Source: Acetobacter sp. CAG:977
Lineage (GTDB): Bacteria; Pseudomonadota; Alphaproteobacteria; CAAGCB01; CAG-977
Length of the DNA: 30,365 bases
Assembly (NCBI GenBank): GCA_000434295.1
Contig: HF994932.1
Location: 139,125 to 169,489 of the forward strand
Direction of reading: 5' to 3'
Within the stretch, counting starts at the first letter, position 1; the number at the start of each line of letters is the position of its first letter. A program made the position numbers and the translations under genes. This document shows, in pieces, positions 24,117-30,365 of this stretch. The notes beneath the pieces were generated by a model. The model worked only from the letters and a program-made list of their open reading frames with translations. It was not told where the DNA came from and searched no databases.

Positions 24117-24484
24117 AAAAACGCTTTTCCCGCCTTGAACGCCGCAAAAAACAAAAATACGCACGCAATAACGGACAACGCGACATAAAGGCTTGCTTTC
24201 ATCCATTCGCCTTTTTCCGCCAACACCCCGACATCCAAAGCAAACGAAGAAAATGTCGTTAAAGCGCCCAAAAAACCCGTCATAACGAATAAACGCACTT
24301 CTTCGCTGACGGGGAATTTGAAAATCCAACCCGCAAACAACCCCATGATCAGACACCCCAAAAGGTTGACGCTCAGCGTATGCCACGGGAAATTTTCAGA
24401 CGGCACCAAAGACGTAATCAGATAGCGCAACAAGGCTCCCAAAGCACCGCCCGAAGCAACGCACAATAAAAACACAGGCTTCAT
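24113..24484 (-). CDS. crcB: Fluoride channel CrcB/Fluc
   Basis: A 123-residue, four-helix membrane protein. The Fluc signatures are present: GGALGALLRYL near the start, VNLLGCLIMGLFAG and TGFLGALTTFSSFALD. These contribute to the fluoride pore and the central Na+ site. Fluc works as an antiparallel dimer and exports fluoride. ATG 24484 is the proper start; the frame is open to 24715, but that part is antisense to nothing conserved and has no family residues. GAGGGAG precedes the start. No fluoride riboswitch is visible upstream; the gene follows the DUF2207 gene by 14 bases and is probably transcribed with it. Confidence 0.93.
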   Translation of the reverse strand: MKPVFLLCVASGGALGALLRYLITSLVPSENFPWHTLSVNLLGCLIMGLFAGWIFKFPVSEEVRLFVMTGFLGALTTFSSFALDVGVLAEKGEWMKASLYVALSVIACVFLFFAAFKAGKAFF

Positions 24485-24498
24485 ATCTCCCTCTTGTT

Positions 24499-26280
24499 TT
24501 AACGGCCTCCGCCGCCTCCGCCGCCGAAACCGCCACCCGAAAAACCGCCGCCGCCACTGCCCGAAAATCTCCCCGAAGACGCGGGCGGAGTAAGCGTCGA
24601 TGAAACGAATCCGCGCACCAGATAAATATCCGAAGATGAAAACGGACGTGACGAAACATACCACGTCGGCTGATACTGCGCGCCTGACATCATTTGTTGC
24701 GTTTTTTCGATCCATTCCTTTTCAATGCCGAACAAAACGGCATAGGGCAGTAACTTATCCATTTTCTCAAAGGTCGCTTCTTTGGGAAAATCCTGATGCA
24801 CTGCCGTCATAAACATTTTTAATCCGTCCAAGTACTCTTCCAACCTTTTTCCCTTTACGGACGGACGATGCATCAGATACGCATAAAGCGGCAACAGCAC
24901 CAAACTCCCCACCGAAAAGAAAAAAGCAGATACCGCCTGCGGACTGTTTAACAAAGGTCGCAAAAACAAAACAGGCATCATCAAAAGCGGTATGGAAAGC
25001 AGCAAGGAAATCGCCCGTTGCAGGTATCTTTTTTTGCGGGCGCGCACGGGGCGCAAAGCGCCGAATACCCCTGAAGCTCCCGAAAAAAGAAATATCGCGC
25101 CGGCTAACAGTTCTTGTGAAAAAGCCACGTCCGCCAAATACAACAGGGCAACCGTCAGCATTAAAATCAAAAAAACGCCGAACACGACAAAGCCCGTGTT
25201 TTTGTCAAAATAATCCGCCGTTTTCTCTTTTAAAAACCTTTCAAAATCAGCCACTTTGACGACCAATGACGAATCATAGGTTTCATAAAGTCTTAAGGGG
25301 AATTTGACGTTCTTTTCCAAAAATTTTTCTTCGCCGTTTTCACCGTGCCGCAGCCGTTCAACCAAAAAGGCGGATGTTTCTTCCGTAATTTTCAACAATC
25401 CCTTTTGCGCCCCTTCAATCAAAGCGGCAGCAAAGCACGTTTCTTCGTTGTTTCCCCGAAAATAAACATATCCCGATTGAGCCGCCGTCATTCCTTCGGG
25501 CGCCGTAAATTGCGGCATAACCGTCAAAGACGCGGGATCGCGTCCGAATAAAAACCACGCCACCGAAGCATAAATCAAAACAAGACCGACCGCGCCCCAA
25601 ACCGGAGGAAAAGGCGTTTCAAACGGACGACTGCCCTGAATCGGATCCGTAACAAAACCTTTTTCAAAGCCTGCGGCAACGGTCAAACCTTCGTGCGCAC
25701 GCAACGGTCGACCCGCCGAAAAATATCCCCCCGAAAGCTTTCCCTCTTCTTTAGAGCCTGCAAAACCGACATACGCCGCCTTTTGCAACACCTTGACATT
25801 TAAAGGCAACCGAATCTCTGCCGATGCGTTCGATATCGGGAAATCCCAACCGTTCCCCGTCACATTCCAATACACTTCGTCAAAGTCGTCAAAGCCGCGG
25901 ATGACATCATTGGCTTTGTATCTGATTTCATAAGTATAAAGTCCGCGTTGCGGTAAAAAGGCGTCGGTTCCCGTATTAACGCGCTTATTCCTTCCTTTTT
26001 TTTCCGTAAAAAACGGTTCGGGACGACCGTCGCGACGAACGGATAAGACTTTGTATGTTACGCCGTCCTTTTCGGGAAGATCCCTGAAAATGCCGCGCTT
26101 GATGTTTTTGTATAAGCAATTGACCGTAATAAATTCCGAAACAATGACAGACCCGTCGCGCTGAGGTTCGATAACGGCATGATAATTCGTAATTTCTTCT
26201 TCATTTGACAGAGGTTCCGCCGAAACCGCCGAAGCAAAAAAAGAAAGAAAAGCAATAACAACCGTAAAAAAACGTTTCAT
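24499..26280 (-). CDS. DUF2207 membrane protein with Gly-rich tail
   Basis: A 593-residue protein with a signal peptide (about 1-21). The exported N-terminal part (NYHAVIEPQRDGSVIVSEFI, then RGIFRDLP, then TYEIRYKA and VYWNVTGNGWDFPI) is the DUF2207 domain. A membrane helix follows at ~228-247, with at least four more near 365-475, and cytoplasmic stretches between. The C-terminus is a GGGF/GGGG repeat tail that many DUF2207 proteins have. Function is unknown. The start overlaps the lemA stop (ATGA, 26277-26280), so translation is coupled. lemA-DUF2207 pairs are common, and a shared role in membrane homeostasis is speculative. Confidence 0.9.
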   Translation of the reverse strand: MKRFFTVVIAFLSFFASAVSAEPLSNEEEITNYHAVIEPQRDGSVIVSEFITVNCLYKNIKRGIFRDLPEKDGVTYKVLSVRRDGRPEPFFTEKKGRNKRVNTGTDAFLPQRGLYTYEIRYKANDVIRGFDDFDEVYWNVTGNGWDFPISNASAEIRLPLNVKVLQKAAYVGFAGSKEEGKLSGGYFSAGRPLRAHEGLTVAAGFEKGFVTDPIQGSRPFETPFPPVWGAVGLVLIYASVAWFLFGRDPASLTVMPQFTAPEGMTAAQSGYVYFRGNNEETCFAAALIEGAQKGLLKITEETSAFLVERLRHGENGEEKFLEKNVKFPLRLYETYDSSLVVKVADFERFLKEKTADYFDKNTGFVVFGVFLILMLTVALLYLADVAFSQELLAGAIFLFSGASGVFGALRPVRARKKRYLQRAISLLLSIPLLMMPVLFLRPLLNSPQAVSAFFFSVGSLVLLPLYAYLMHRPSVKGKRLEEYLDGLKMFMTAVHQDFPKEATFEKMDKLLPYAVLFGIEKEWIEKTQQMMSGAQYQPTWYVSSRPFSSSDIYLVRGFVSSTLTPPASSGRFSGSGGGGFSGGGFGGGGGGGR

Positions 26281-26825
26281 TTAAAAGAAACCTTTACTGC
26301 TTCCTTTTCGTTTTCGGCTGCTTCAAAAAAGTCTTTTTTCTCGAAACCGAACTGTTTGGCAATCAGACAGGACGGAAAAGAATCCGCGGCAATATTATAA
26401 TCCCTTACCGTCGCATTGTAATAACGGCGGGCGTTTTGAAGAGTGTCTTCAATGTCTCCCAACTGCTTTTGCAAATCCAAAAAGTTTTGGTTCGCCTTCA
26501 AATCGGGGTACGCTTCGCTTAACGCAAAAACGGATTTAAGCGATTCGGACAACGCATTGTCGGCTTTTGATTTTTCAGAAACGGAAGACGCTTTCATCGC
26601 GGTGTTGCGCAATTCGACAACCTTTGTCAACGTTTCCTTTTCGTGCGTTGCATACCCTTCGACGCAAGCCGCCAAATTCGGAATCAAGTCGTAGCGGCGT
26701 TTTAGCTGAACGTCGATGCCGCTCCACGCTTCGTCAGCCATGTTTTTTAATTTGATAAAACGGTTATAAAGGAAAATCAAAAATAAAACCGCCGCCGCAA
26801 TAAGAACAATAATTCCTTCAATCAT
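26277..26825 (-). CDS. lemA: LemA family protein
   Basis: A 182-residue protein with one N-terminal membrane helix (about 3-20), then RFIKLKNMADEAWSGIDVQL and RRYDLIPNLAACVEGYA. These are the hallmark LemA stretches (N..D.AWS.IDVQL..R.DLIPNL). The rest is a helical bundle ending near FP..LIA..F, as in the family (FPSCLIAKQFGFEKKDFF). LemA proteins are membrane-anchored with no settled activity. AAGGA precedes the start within an AT-rich leader. It is first in a lemA-DUF2207-crcB unit, 74 bases after the beta-barrel gene on the same strand. Confidence 0.93.
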   Translation of the reverse strand: MIEGIIVLIAAAVLFLIFLYNRFIKLKNMADEAWSGIDVQLKRRYDLIPNLAACVEGYATHEKETLTKVVELRNTAMKASSVSEKSKADNALSESLKSVFALSEAYPDLKANQNFLDLQKQLGDIEDTLQNARRYYNATVRDYNIAADSFPSCLIAKQFGFEKKDFFEAAENEKEAVKVSFK

Positions 26826-26899
26826 GGATTTTTCCTTAAAAAAAATTTTTCCTTTTTGATGTTACTTTTTTTATTAAAAAAAACAACCGCAAAGGCACA

Positions 26900-27505
26900 T
26901 CAAAAGAACCAGCGCAACCCGATTGTATATTCGTCGATCGTATTAAAGCGAAATCCGTCTTTTGAAAGACCGGAATCGAACTCTGTCCTGCGATAAACGG
27001 CATGTACCGCCGTATCGTCGGAAATTTTGTATTCCGTACCGAACCCGAACCTTATGCCCGTTTTCGAATAATCGGCTTCAAAACCGTCCGTATTTCCGGT
27101 CTGAGGCTGATATTCGAAATGAATTTTGTAATTACCGACGCCCGCCGTCGCAATCAAAGACGTTTGAGCGGACACGGGCAAAAAAACATAAGCATCTGCG
27201 CCGCCGCCGTAATAATAATAATCGATTTTGCCTTTTAAAACGTTATCCGCCGCCGTAAAAGAGCTTTCGCCCGACATGATGCCGAACAGGGAAACGGCGA
27301 AATAACGGTTAAACCGTACGCCTATCGTCCCGCCGTAGGATGTATCCGTTTCCGAAAAGCTTGAATTCGAAAATCCGCTTTGATGTTCATAGCGCAAAGA
27401 AGAAAAGCCCAAATCCGCCCCGGCAAAAACGGCTTCGGCGCGGGCTTTGGCGACAGGCATCGACAGCAATACCGAACAACAAAATATTTTAAGCAAGCGT
27501 TTCAT
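26900..27505 (-). CDS. Small outer-membrane beta-barrel protein
   Basis: The start is set at ATG 27505 after GGGGGTGGGG; an open extension to 27523 adds six residues. The 201-residue product has a signal peptide ending AKARA-EAV, then alternating polar and aromatic strands (AGADLGFSSLRYE, TIGVRFNRYFAVSLFG, IDYYYYGGGADAYVFL) and a terminal strand YTIGLRWFF. The final F is the recognition mark for outer-membrane insertion. The 8-strand OmpA/OmpW-like barrel family is the likely class. Cargo is unknown. It follows the thioredoxin gene of the arsR operon by 48 bases, so it may be cotranscribed, but no direct link is shown. Confidence 0.8.
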   Translation of the reverse strand: MKRLLKIFCCSVLLSMPVAKARAEAVFAGADLGFSSLRYEHQSGFSNSSFSETDTSYGGTIGVRFNRYFAVSLFGIMSGESSFTAADNVLKGKIDYYYYGGGADAYVFLPVSAQTSLIATAGVGNYKIHFEYQPQTGNTDGFEADYSKTGIRFGFGTEYKISDDTAVHAVYRRTEFDSGLSKDGFRFNTIDEYTIGLRWFF

Positions 27506-27553
27506 GCCCCACCCCCGAAACAAAAGGCAGGATGAAGGACTTGTTCGTTTTTT

Positions 27554-27796
27554 TCAAGCCTGTTCTTTAAACCACGATTCGGCTTCGTCAAGCGACGGAA
27601 CGCCGCCCGAAAAAACGACGCGCCCGTCAATAACGACGGCAGGCGTTGTCATTACGCCGTACAAAAGTATCGAAGAAAGATCTTCTATTTTTTCGATGCT
27701 TCCCGAAAAACCGCTTTTTCCCGCCGCTTGGGAAACGATTTTCATCGTCATTTTGCATTTGGGGCACCCTGTTCCCAATACTTTTATTTCCTTCAT
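27554..27796 (-). CDS. Small thioredoxin-fold protein (redox-active disulfide protein 2 type)
   Basis: An 80-residue cytoplasmic protein beginning EIKVLGTGCPKCKMTMKIV. CPKC (C11, C14) is the redox site; VMTTPAVVIDGRVVFSG supplies the cis-proline (TP). This size and motif are those of the TM0996/MTH895 glutaredoxin-like family, commonly found with ArsP-type permeases. It follows the permease gene by 9 bases. It probably handles thiols or bound metalloid for the permease; the exact partner is inferred. Confidence 0.87.
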   Translation of the reverse strand: MKEIKVLGTGCPKCKMTMKIVSQAAGKSGFSGSIEKIEDLSSILLYGVMTTPAVVIDGRVVFSGGVPSLDEAESWFKEQA

Positions 27797-27805
27797 ATTT
27801 TTCTC

Positions 27806-28774
27806 CTACATCAAATTTAACAGATATCCCGTCGCGATAAAGGCCGCCAACAAATAGCCGATAAAAATCATCAACAGTTTTGTGCTGAAGACTTTTTTCA
27901 ATATCATCATTTCCGGCAATGAAATTGTTGCAATGCTCATAAAGGCGACCAACGCCGTTCCGACCGGAACGCCTTTCATCAGCAAAACCTGCACCAAAGG
28001 AACGATTCCCGCCTGAGACGCATAAATCGGAATACCGACGATAGCAGCAAAAGGCACAGCCCAAACATTTTCCGCTCCCATGTATTTTACAAAAAGCTCT
28101 TGAGGAATATAGCCGTGCATATATGCACCGACCGTTAATCCGATTAAGATATAAATATACAAAGATTTAACCAAATCCCAAGAAAACGCATGAGCATATT
28201 TAATTAACGCAACGGCCTTTTCTTTCATAGATGAACACGCACACACCGATGGTGTTGTTTTTGGAATGTTAAGAGCTAAATATCTTTCTATATGAAATTT
28301 ATCCGCCAAATATCCGGCCAAAACAGAAATGATTGTTCCTGAAATAATATAAATTGAAACAATATAAACACCGAAACTTCCCATGCCGAGCAACATAATT
28401 GCCGCGATTTCACTAATCAGCGGAGAACTAATTAAAAAGGCGACGCTTACACCGAACGGAACACCTGCCGATAAAAATCCCATGAACAAAGGAATGGAGG
28501 AACAAGAACAAAACGGTGTAACCACACCAAGAAAGACGGCTAAGAAATAGCCGCTCCAGCGCGATTTTCCGGACAAATAATCGCGCACTTTTTCGGGACT
28601 GAGCTGGGATCGAAACAAAGAAATCACGAAAATCAACACATACAAAAGGACAAAAATTTTTGTACTGTCTTCAATAAAAAAGTGTACGGAAGAACCCAAA
28701 TGAGTTTCTTTGGTAAGCCCCATGTGCAAAATCGCCCAATCGGCAAAACGCGAAAATATTTCTAGCATTGACAC
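27806..28774 (-). CDS. Permease of the DUF318 / ArsP-like family
   Basis: A 322-residue membrane protein with about eight helices. VTPFCSCSSIPLFMGFLSAG (C89, C91) is the diagnostic cysteine motif, followed by GVPFGVSVAFLISSPL; the second repeat has GIPIYASQAGIVPL and the same topology. A cytoplasmic loop holds SVCACSSM, another potential metal site. ArsP members export trivalent organoarsenicals; other members of the superfamily have unknown substrates. The start lies inside the arsR gene (13-base overlap). Its central part (about 28140-28380) is AT-rich (roughly 25-35% GC in two lines counted) relative to neighbours, suggesting a different origin. Confidence 0.85.
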   Translation of the reverse strand: MSMLEIFSRFADWAILHMGLTKETHLGSSVHFFIEDSTKIFVLLYVLIFVISLFRSQLSPEKVRDYLSGKSRWSGYFLAVFLGVVTPFCSCSSIPLFMGFLSAGVPFGVSVAFLISSPLISEIAAIMLLGMGSFGVYIVSIYIISGTIISVLAGYLADKFHIERYLALNIPKTTPSVCACSSMKEKAVALIKYAHAFSWDLVKSLYIYILIGLTVGAYMHGYIPQELFVKYMGAENVWAVPFAAIVGIPIYASQAGIVPLVQVLLMKGVPVGTALVAFMSIATISLPEMMILKKVFSTKLLMIFIGYLLAAFIATGYLLNLM

Positions 28775-29079
28775 CCGCCTTCACAACAATCGGTCAACAA
28801 AAATTTCGTGACTTCGCGCACCGTTCGGCAATCGGGTTTATAAAAAGCCTGCTTGCCGTTTTTTACGACCGAGCACAATCCGACATTGGATAACAGCGAC
28901 AAATGAAAAGACAGCGTATTTCGGGGCATACCGTCCATTTGTTTTGAAATGTCCGTCGGCGTAATGCCCGTATTGCTGTTTTGCACCAAAATTCTAAAGA
29001 TGCGCAATCTAACATCGTTTCCCAAAGCGTCGAGGACGGCGGCGGCTTTGATTAAATCATTATCCGTAAGTGCGTTCAT
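28762..29079 (-). CDS. arsR: ArsR-family repressor with C-terminal cysteine cluster
   Basis: A 105-residue winged helix-turn-helix protein. LDALGNDVRLRIFRIL begins the domain; NTLSFHLSLLSNVGLCSVVKNG is the recognition helix and wing. The end DCCEGGCQC carries C98, C99, C103 and C105. Such a terminal cysteine site is used by some ArsR proteins to bind As(III) or other thiophilic ligands in place of the ELCVC box, which is absent here. It lies first in an arsR-permease-thioredoxin operon and is expected to repress it until the ligand binds. AAAGGAG precedes the start. Confidence 0.88.
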   Translation of the reverse strand: MNALTDNDLIKAAAVLDALGNDVRLRIFRILVQNSNTGITPTDISKQMDGMPRNTLSFHLSLLSNVGLCSVVKNGKQAFYKPDCRTVREVTKFLLTDCCEGGCQC

Positions 29080-29096
29080 GTATATACGCTCCTTTC

Positions 29097-29140
29097 ATTT
29101 CCATAATTCCAGAAATATAGAAATATCAAAATCAGGTCAA
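29097..29140 (-). promoter_or_regulatory. Candidate arsR promoter/operator
   Basis: On the minus strand TTGACC (29135-29140) is followed by TATATT (29114-29119), at a short spacing of 15. The segment has tandem ATATTTCT repeats and an ATTTC-N10-GAAAT inverted repeat (29097-29116). It is AT-rich and lies directly before arsR, as an autoregulatory operator would. The promoter assignment is tentative. Confidence 0.35.
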
Positions 29141-29141
29141 C

Positions 29142-29174
29142 AAAAAAAGCTCTCGATTTTTTCGAGAGCTTTTT
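29142..29174 (-). terminator. Terminator of the tRNA-Arg gene
   Basis: An 8-bp stem (29149-29156 with 29162-29169) with a T-rich loop is extended by A-T pairs. On the minus strand it runs into seven T residues. It starts immediately after the CCA end. Confidence 0.82.
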
Positions 29175-29251
29175 TGGCGATCCCGACAGGATTCGAACCT
29201 GTGACCCACAGCTTAGAAGGCTGTTGCTCTATCCAGCTGAGCTACGGGACC
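29175..29251 (-). tRNA. tRNA-Arg (anticodon TCT)
   Basis: A 77-base cloverleaf on the minus strand. The acceptor stem is GGTCCCG with CGGGATC (one G-U pair). The D arm contains GCTC...GAGC, the anticodon stem-loop ACAGC-CTTCTAA-GCTGT gives anticodon TCT, and the T arm is ACAGG-TTCGAAT-CCTGT. The discriminator G is followed by an encoded CCA. It reads AGA codons. Confidence 0.96.
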
Positions 29252-29336
29252 GCATAGGTTTTTTTTATCTCTTTTGCCCGATTCAGGCAAGCGCTTTTTA
29301 TCAACAAGGCGTTTTATAAAAATTTTCTTTTTTCTC

Positions 29337-29364
29337 TTGCACGAAACGCGAAATCGAATATAAT
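29337..29364 (+). promoter_or_regulatory. Sigma-70 promoter of the rubrerythrin gene
   Basis: TTGCAC (29337-29342) and a perfect TATAAT (29359-29364) are 16 bases apart, 46 bases before the start codon. Confidence 0.7.
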
Positions 29365-29410
29365 CATCTCCAGTTTAAAACCTTTCTAAACTATGATGGA
29401 GCATTTTAAA

Positions 29411-29905
29411 ATGTCTAAGTCTTTGGAAAACTTAATGGCCGCCTTCGCCGGCGAATCCCAAGCCTATCAAAAATATTCCGCCTTTGCCGCTCAGGCCGAC
29501 AAAGAAGGATTTAAGCAGGTCGCAAAACTCTTCCGCGCCGCTGCCGCAGCTGAAAAAGTCCACGCCGGAAACCATCTGCGCGCCGCCGAAAAAGTCCTGT
29601 CAACCAAAGAAAACCTGCAGGAAGCCATTAACGGCGAAACCTACGAATTCGAAAGCATGTATCCCCCGATGATCGAAGATGCCAAAGCCGAAGGAAACAA
29701 AGCCGCAGAACGCTCCTTCACCATGGCAAACACGGTCGAAAAAACGCACGCAAAGCTCTATAAAGAAGCTTTGGAAAATCTGGGCAACAATGCCGAAGCC
29801 GATATCTTCGTCTGCCCGATTTGCGGCGAAACCGTCGTCGGCAGCGCTCCCGAAAAATGCCCCGTCTGCGGCGCCGCGGGTAATGTCTTTGTTAAAATTG
29901 ACTAA
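29411..29905 (+). CDS. Rubrerythrin
   Basis: The start is placed at ATG 29411, after GGAG 9-10 bases upstream; an ATG at 29393 lacks a ribosome site. The 164-residue protein has a ferritin-like four-helix domain with the di-iron ligand segments ESQAYQKY, EKVHAGNH, ETYEFESMY and EKTHAKLY. It ends in a rubredoxin domain with C135, C138, C150 and C153 binding one Fe. Rubrerythrin reduces hydrogen peroxide in the cytoplasm of anaerobes and microaerophiles, with electrons from a rubredoxin-type chain. It has its own promoter and terminator, so it is probably monocistronic. The gene supports a low-oxygen lifestyle. Confidence 0.96.
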   Translation: MSKSLENLMAAFAGESQAYQKYSAFAAQADKEGFKQVAKLFRAAAAAEKVHAGNHLRAAEKVLSTKENLQEAINGETYEFESMYPPMIEDAKAEGNKAAERSFTMANTVEKTHAKLYKEALENLGNNAEADIFVCPICGETVVGSAPEKCPVCGAAGNVFVKID

Positions 29906-29928
29906 TCACGACATTCCCTGATATATTA

Positions 29929-29969
29929 AAAACAGCTTTTTCTTTCGCGGAAAAAGCTGTTTTCTTTTA
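29929..29969 (+). terminator. Rho-independent terminator after rubrerythrin
   Basis: A 14-bp stem (29929-29942 with 29950-29963) with a seven-base loop is followed by CTTTT. It separates rubrerythrin from the next gene. Confidence 0.88.
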
Positions 29970-29985
29970 TCTGCGGAGGCGTTGA

Positions 29986-30365
29986 ATGCGTAAAAGTTTT
30001 GCTCTTTCCCTGTGTTTTTTGTTGTCTGCCTGCTCACAAACCGCGTTGGAAAAGCTGAACAGCGGATATGACGCCTTTTTGGAAACGTCCGATTCTTCGT
30101 TGTACAAGGATCTGGCAAAAACCCAAAATCCCCACACGCTGGTCATCGCCTGTTCCGACAGCCGCGTCGTTCCGGAATACATCTTTAACGCAAAGGCGGG
30201 CGATTTGTTTTCTTTGCGAATGCCGTCCGCGGATACGGACGTCTCGGCAGCCGTTGATTACGCCGTCAATACTTTAAAAATCAAAAATATCGTCATTTTG
30301 GAACATTCCGATTGTTCCGGATTGCAGGACAAAGCCATTCGCGAACGCGGCATTAAACGTCTGAA
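29986..30365 (+). CDS. Lipoprotein beta-class carbonic anhydrase-like protein (3' truncated by the window)
   Basis: ATG 29986 follows GGAGG. The 126 residues seen begin with a signal peptide and lipobox LSAC (C16), so the product is probably a lipoprotein outside the cytoplasm. The beta-carbonic anhydrase core follows: ACSDSR with the zinc ligand C56 and the Asp-Arg pair D58-R60, then GDLFSLR and the second zinc site EHSDC, with H107 and C110. The usual RNAGN after GDLF reads RMPSADTD, and the usual GHSxCG is EHSDCSG. All three zinc ligands are present, but the surrounding active-site residues are altered, so activity is uncertain. The gene runs off the window. It follows the rubrerythrin terminator. 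Confidence 0.82.
   Translation, partial: MRKSFALSLCFLLSACSQTALEKLNSGYDAFLETSDSSLYKDLAKTQNPHTLVIACSDSRVVPEYIFNAKAGDLFSLRMPSADTDVSAAVDYAVNTLKIKNIVILEHSDCSGLQDKAIRERGIKRL

Noticed and set aside
24485..24715. Upstream extension of crcB
   Set aside because: It lies inside the 3' end of the DUF2207 gene in another frame and adds an Arg-rich segment without Fluc features.
28949..29257. Plus-strand ORF ending in a TGFEPVTHSLEGCC-like segment
   Set aside because: It runs antisense through the tRNA-Arg gene and arsR; this ending is a well-known spurious translation of a tRNA.
1..30365. CRISPR array, insertion sequence, prophage or integration site
   Set aside because: No regularly spaced repeats, transposase or integrase genes, or attachment-site duplications were seen, including around the tRNA-Arg gene.

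Overview
The window is a chromosomal segment of an alphaproteobacterium with a mid-range GC content (about 45-50% by eye). The assignment rests on a CtrA cell-cycle regulator divergent from fliI-fliJ with a perfect TTAA-N7-TTAA CtrA box between them, an RpoH sigma factor with a recognisable RpoH box, and the flhF-flhG flagellar pair followed by a FliK-like gene. Rubrerythrin, a C_GCAxxG_C_C protein, nitroreductase and two ArsR/thioredoxin loci suggest a low-oxygen, possibly gut-associated lineage; this is inference.

Layout. 1-5250 (+): end of flhF, flhG, a FliK-like protein, a membrane J-domain protein with a zinc-knuckle-like segment and an SH3-like tail, and a secreted LprI-like protein. 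5247-9391 (-): a short TspO, a low-GC DUF2726 protein and a eukaryotic-like (type 2) isoleucyl-tRNA synthetase. 9543-13697 (+): a 1384-residue membrane-anchored coiled-coil protein with a long internal duplication. 13698-14859 (+): a structured leader with a small upstream ORF, then rpoH. 14895-17556: fliJ-fliI (-) divergent from ctrA (+). 17595-19676 (-): NhaP-type antiporter and nitroreductase. 19802-20588 (+): C_GCAxxG_C_C protein and rhodanese lipoprotein. 20623-21684 (-): unknown gene. 21862-24116 (+): a four-gene operon of a CxxC membrane protein, an uncharacterised helical protein, an exported CPHC thioredoxin-fold protein and a double-headed ArsR-type regulator. 24113-26825 (-): lemA, DUF2207 and crcB. 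26900-29079 (-): beta-barrel protein, then the arsR-permease-thioredoxin operon. 29175-29251 (-): tRNA-Arg(TCT). 29411-30365 (+): rubrerythrin and the start of a lipoprotein beta-carbonic anhydrase.

Two parts stand out. First, the rpoH leader shows three consecutive hairpins. The last one sequesters the ribosome site and AUG of a 24-codon leader ORF with a bulged-G helix like that of ROSE RNA thermometers, and the leader ORF is coupled by ATGA to rpoH. Second, the 21.8-24.1 kb operon looks like a self-regulated thiol or metalloid stress module of unknown function, with a perfect inverted-repeat operator over its promoter.
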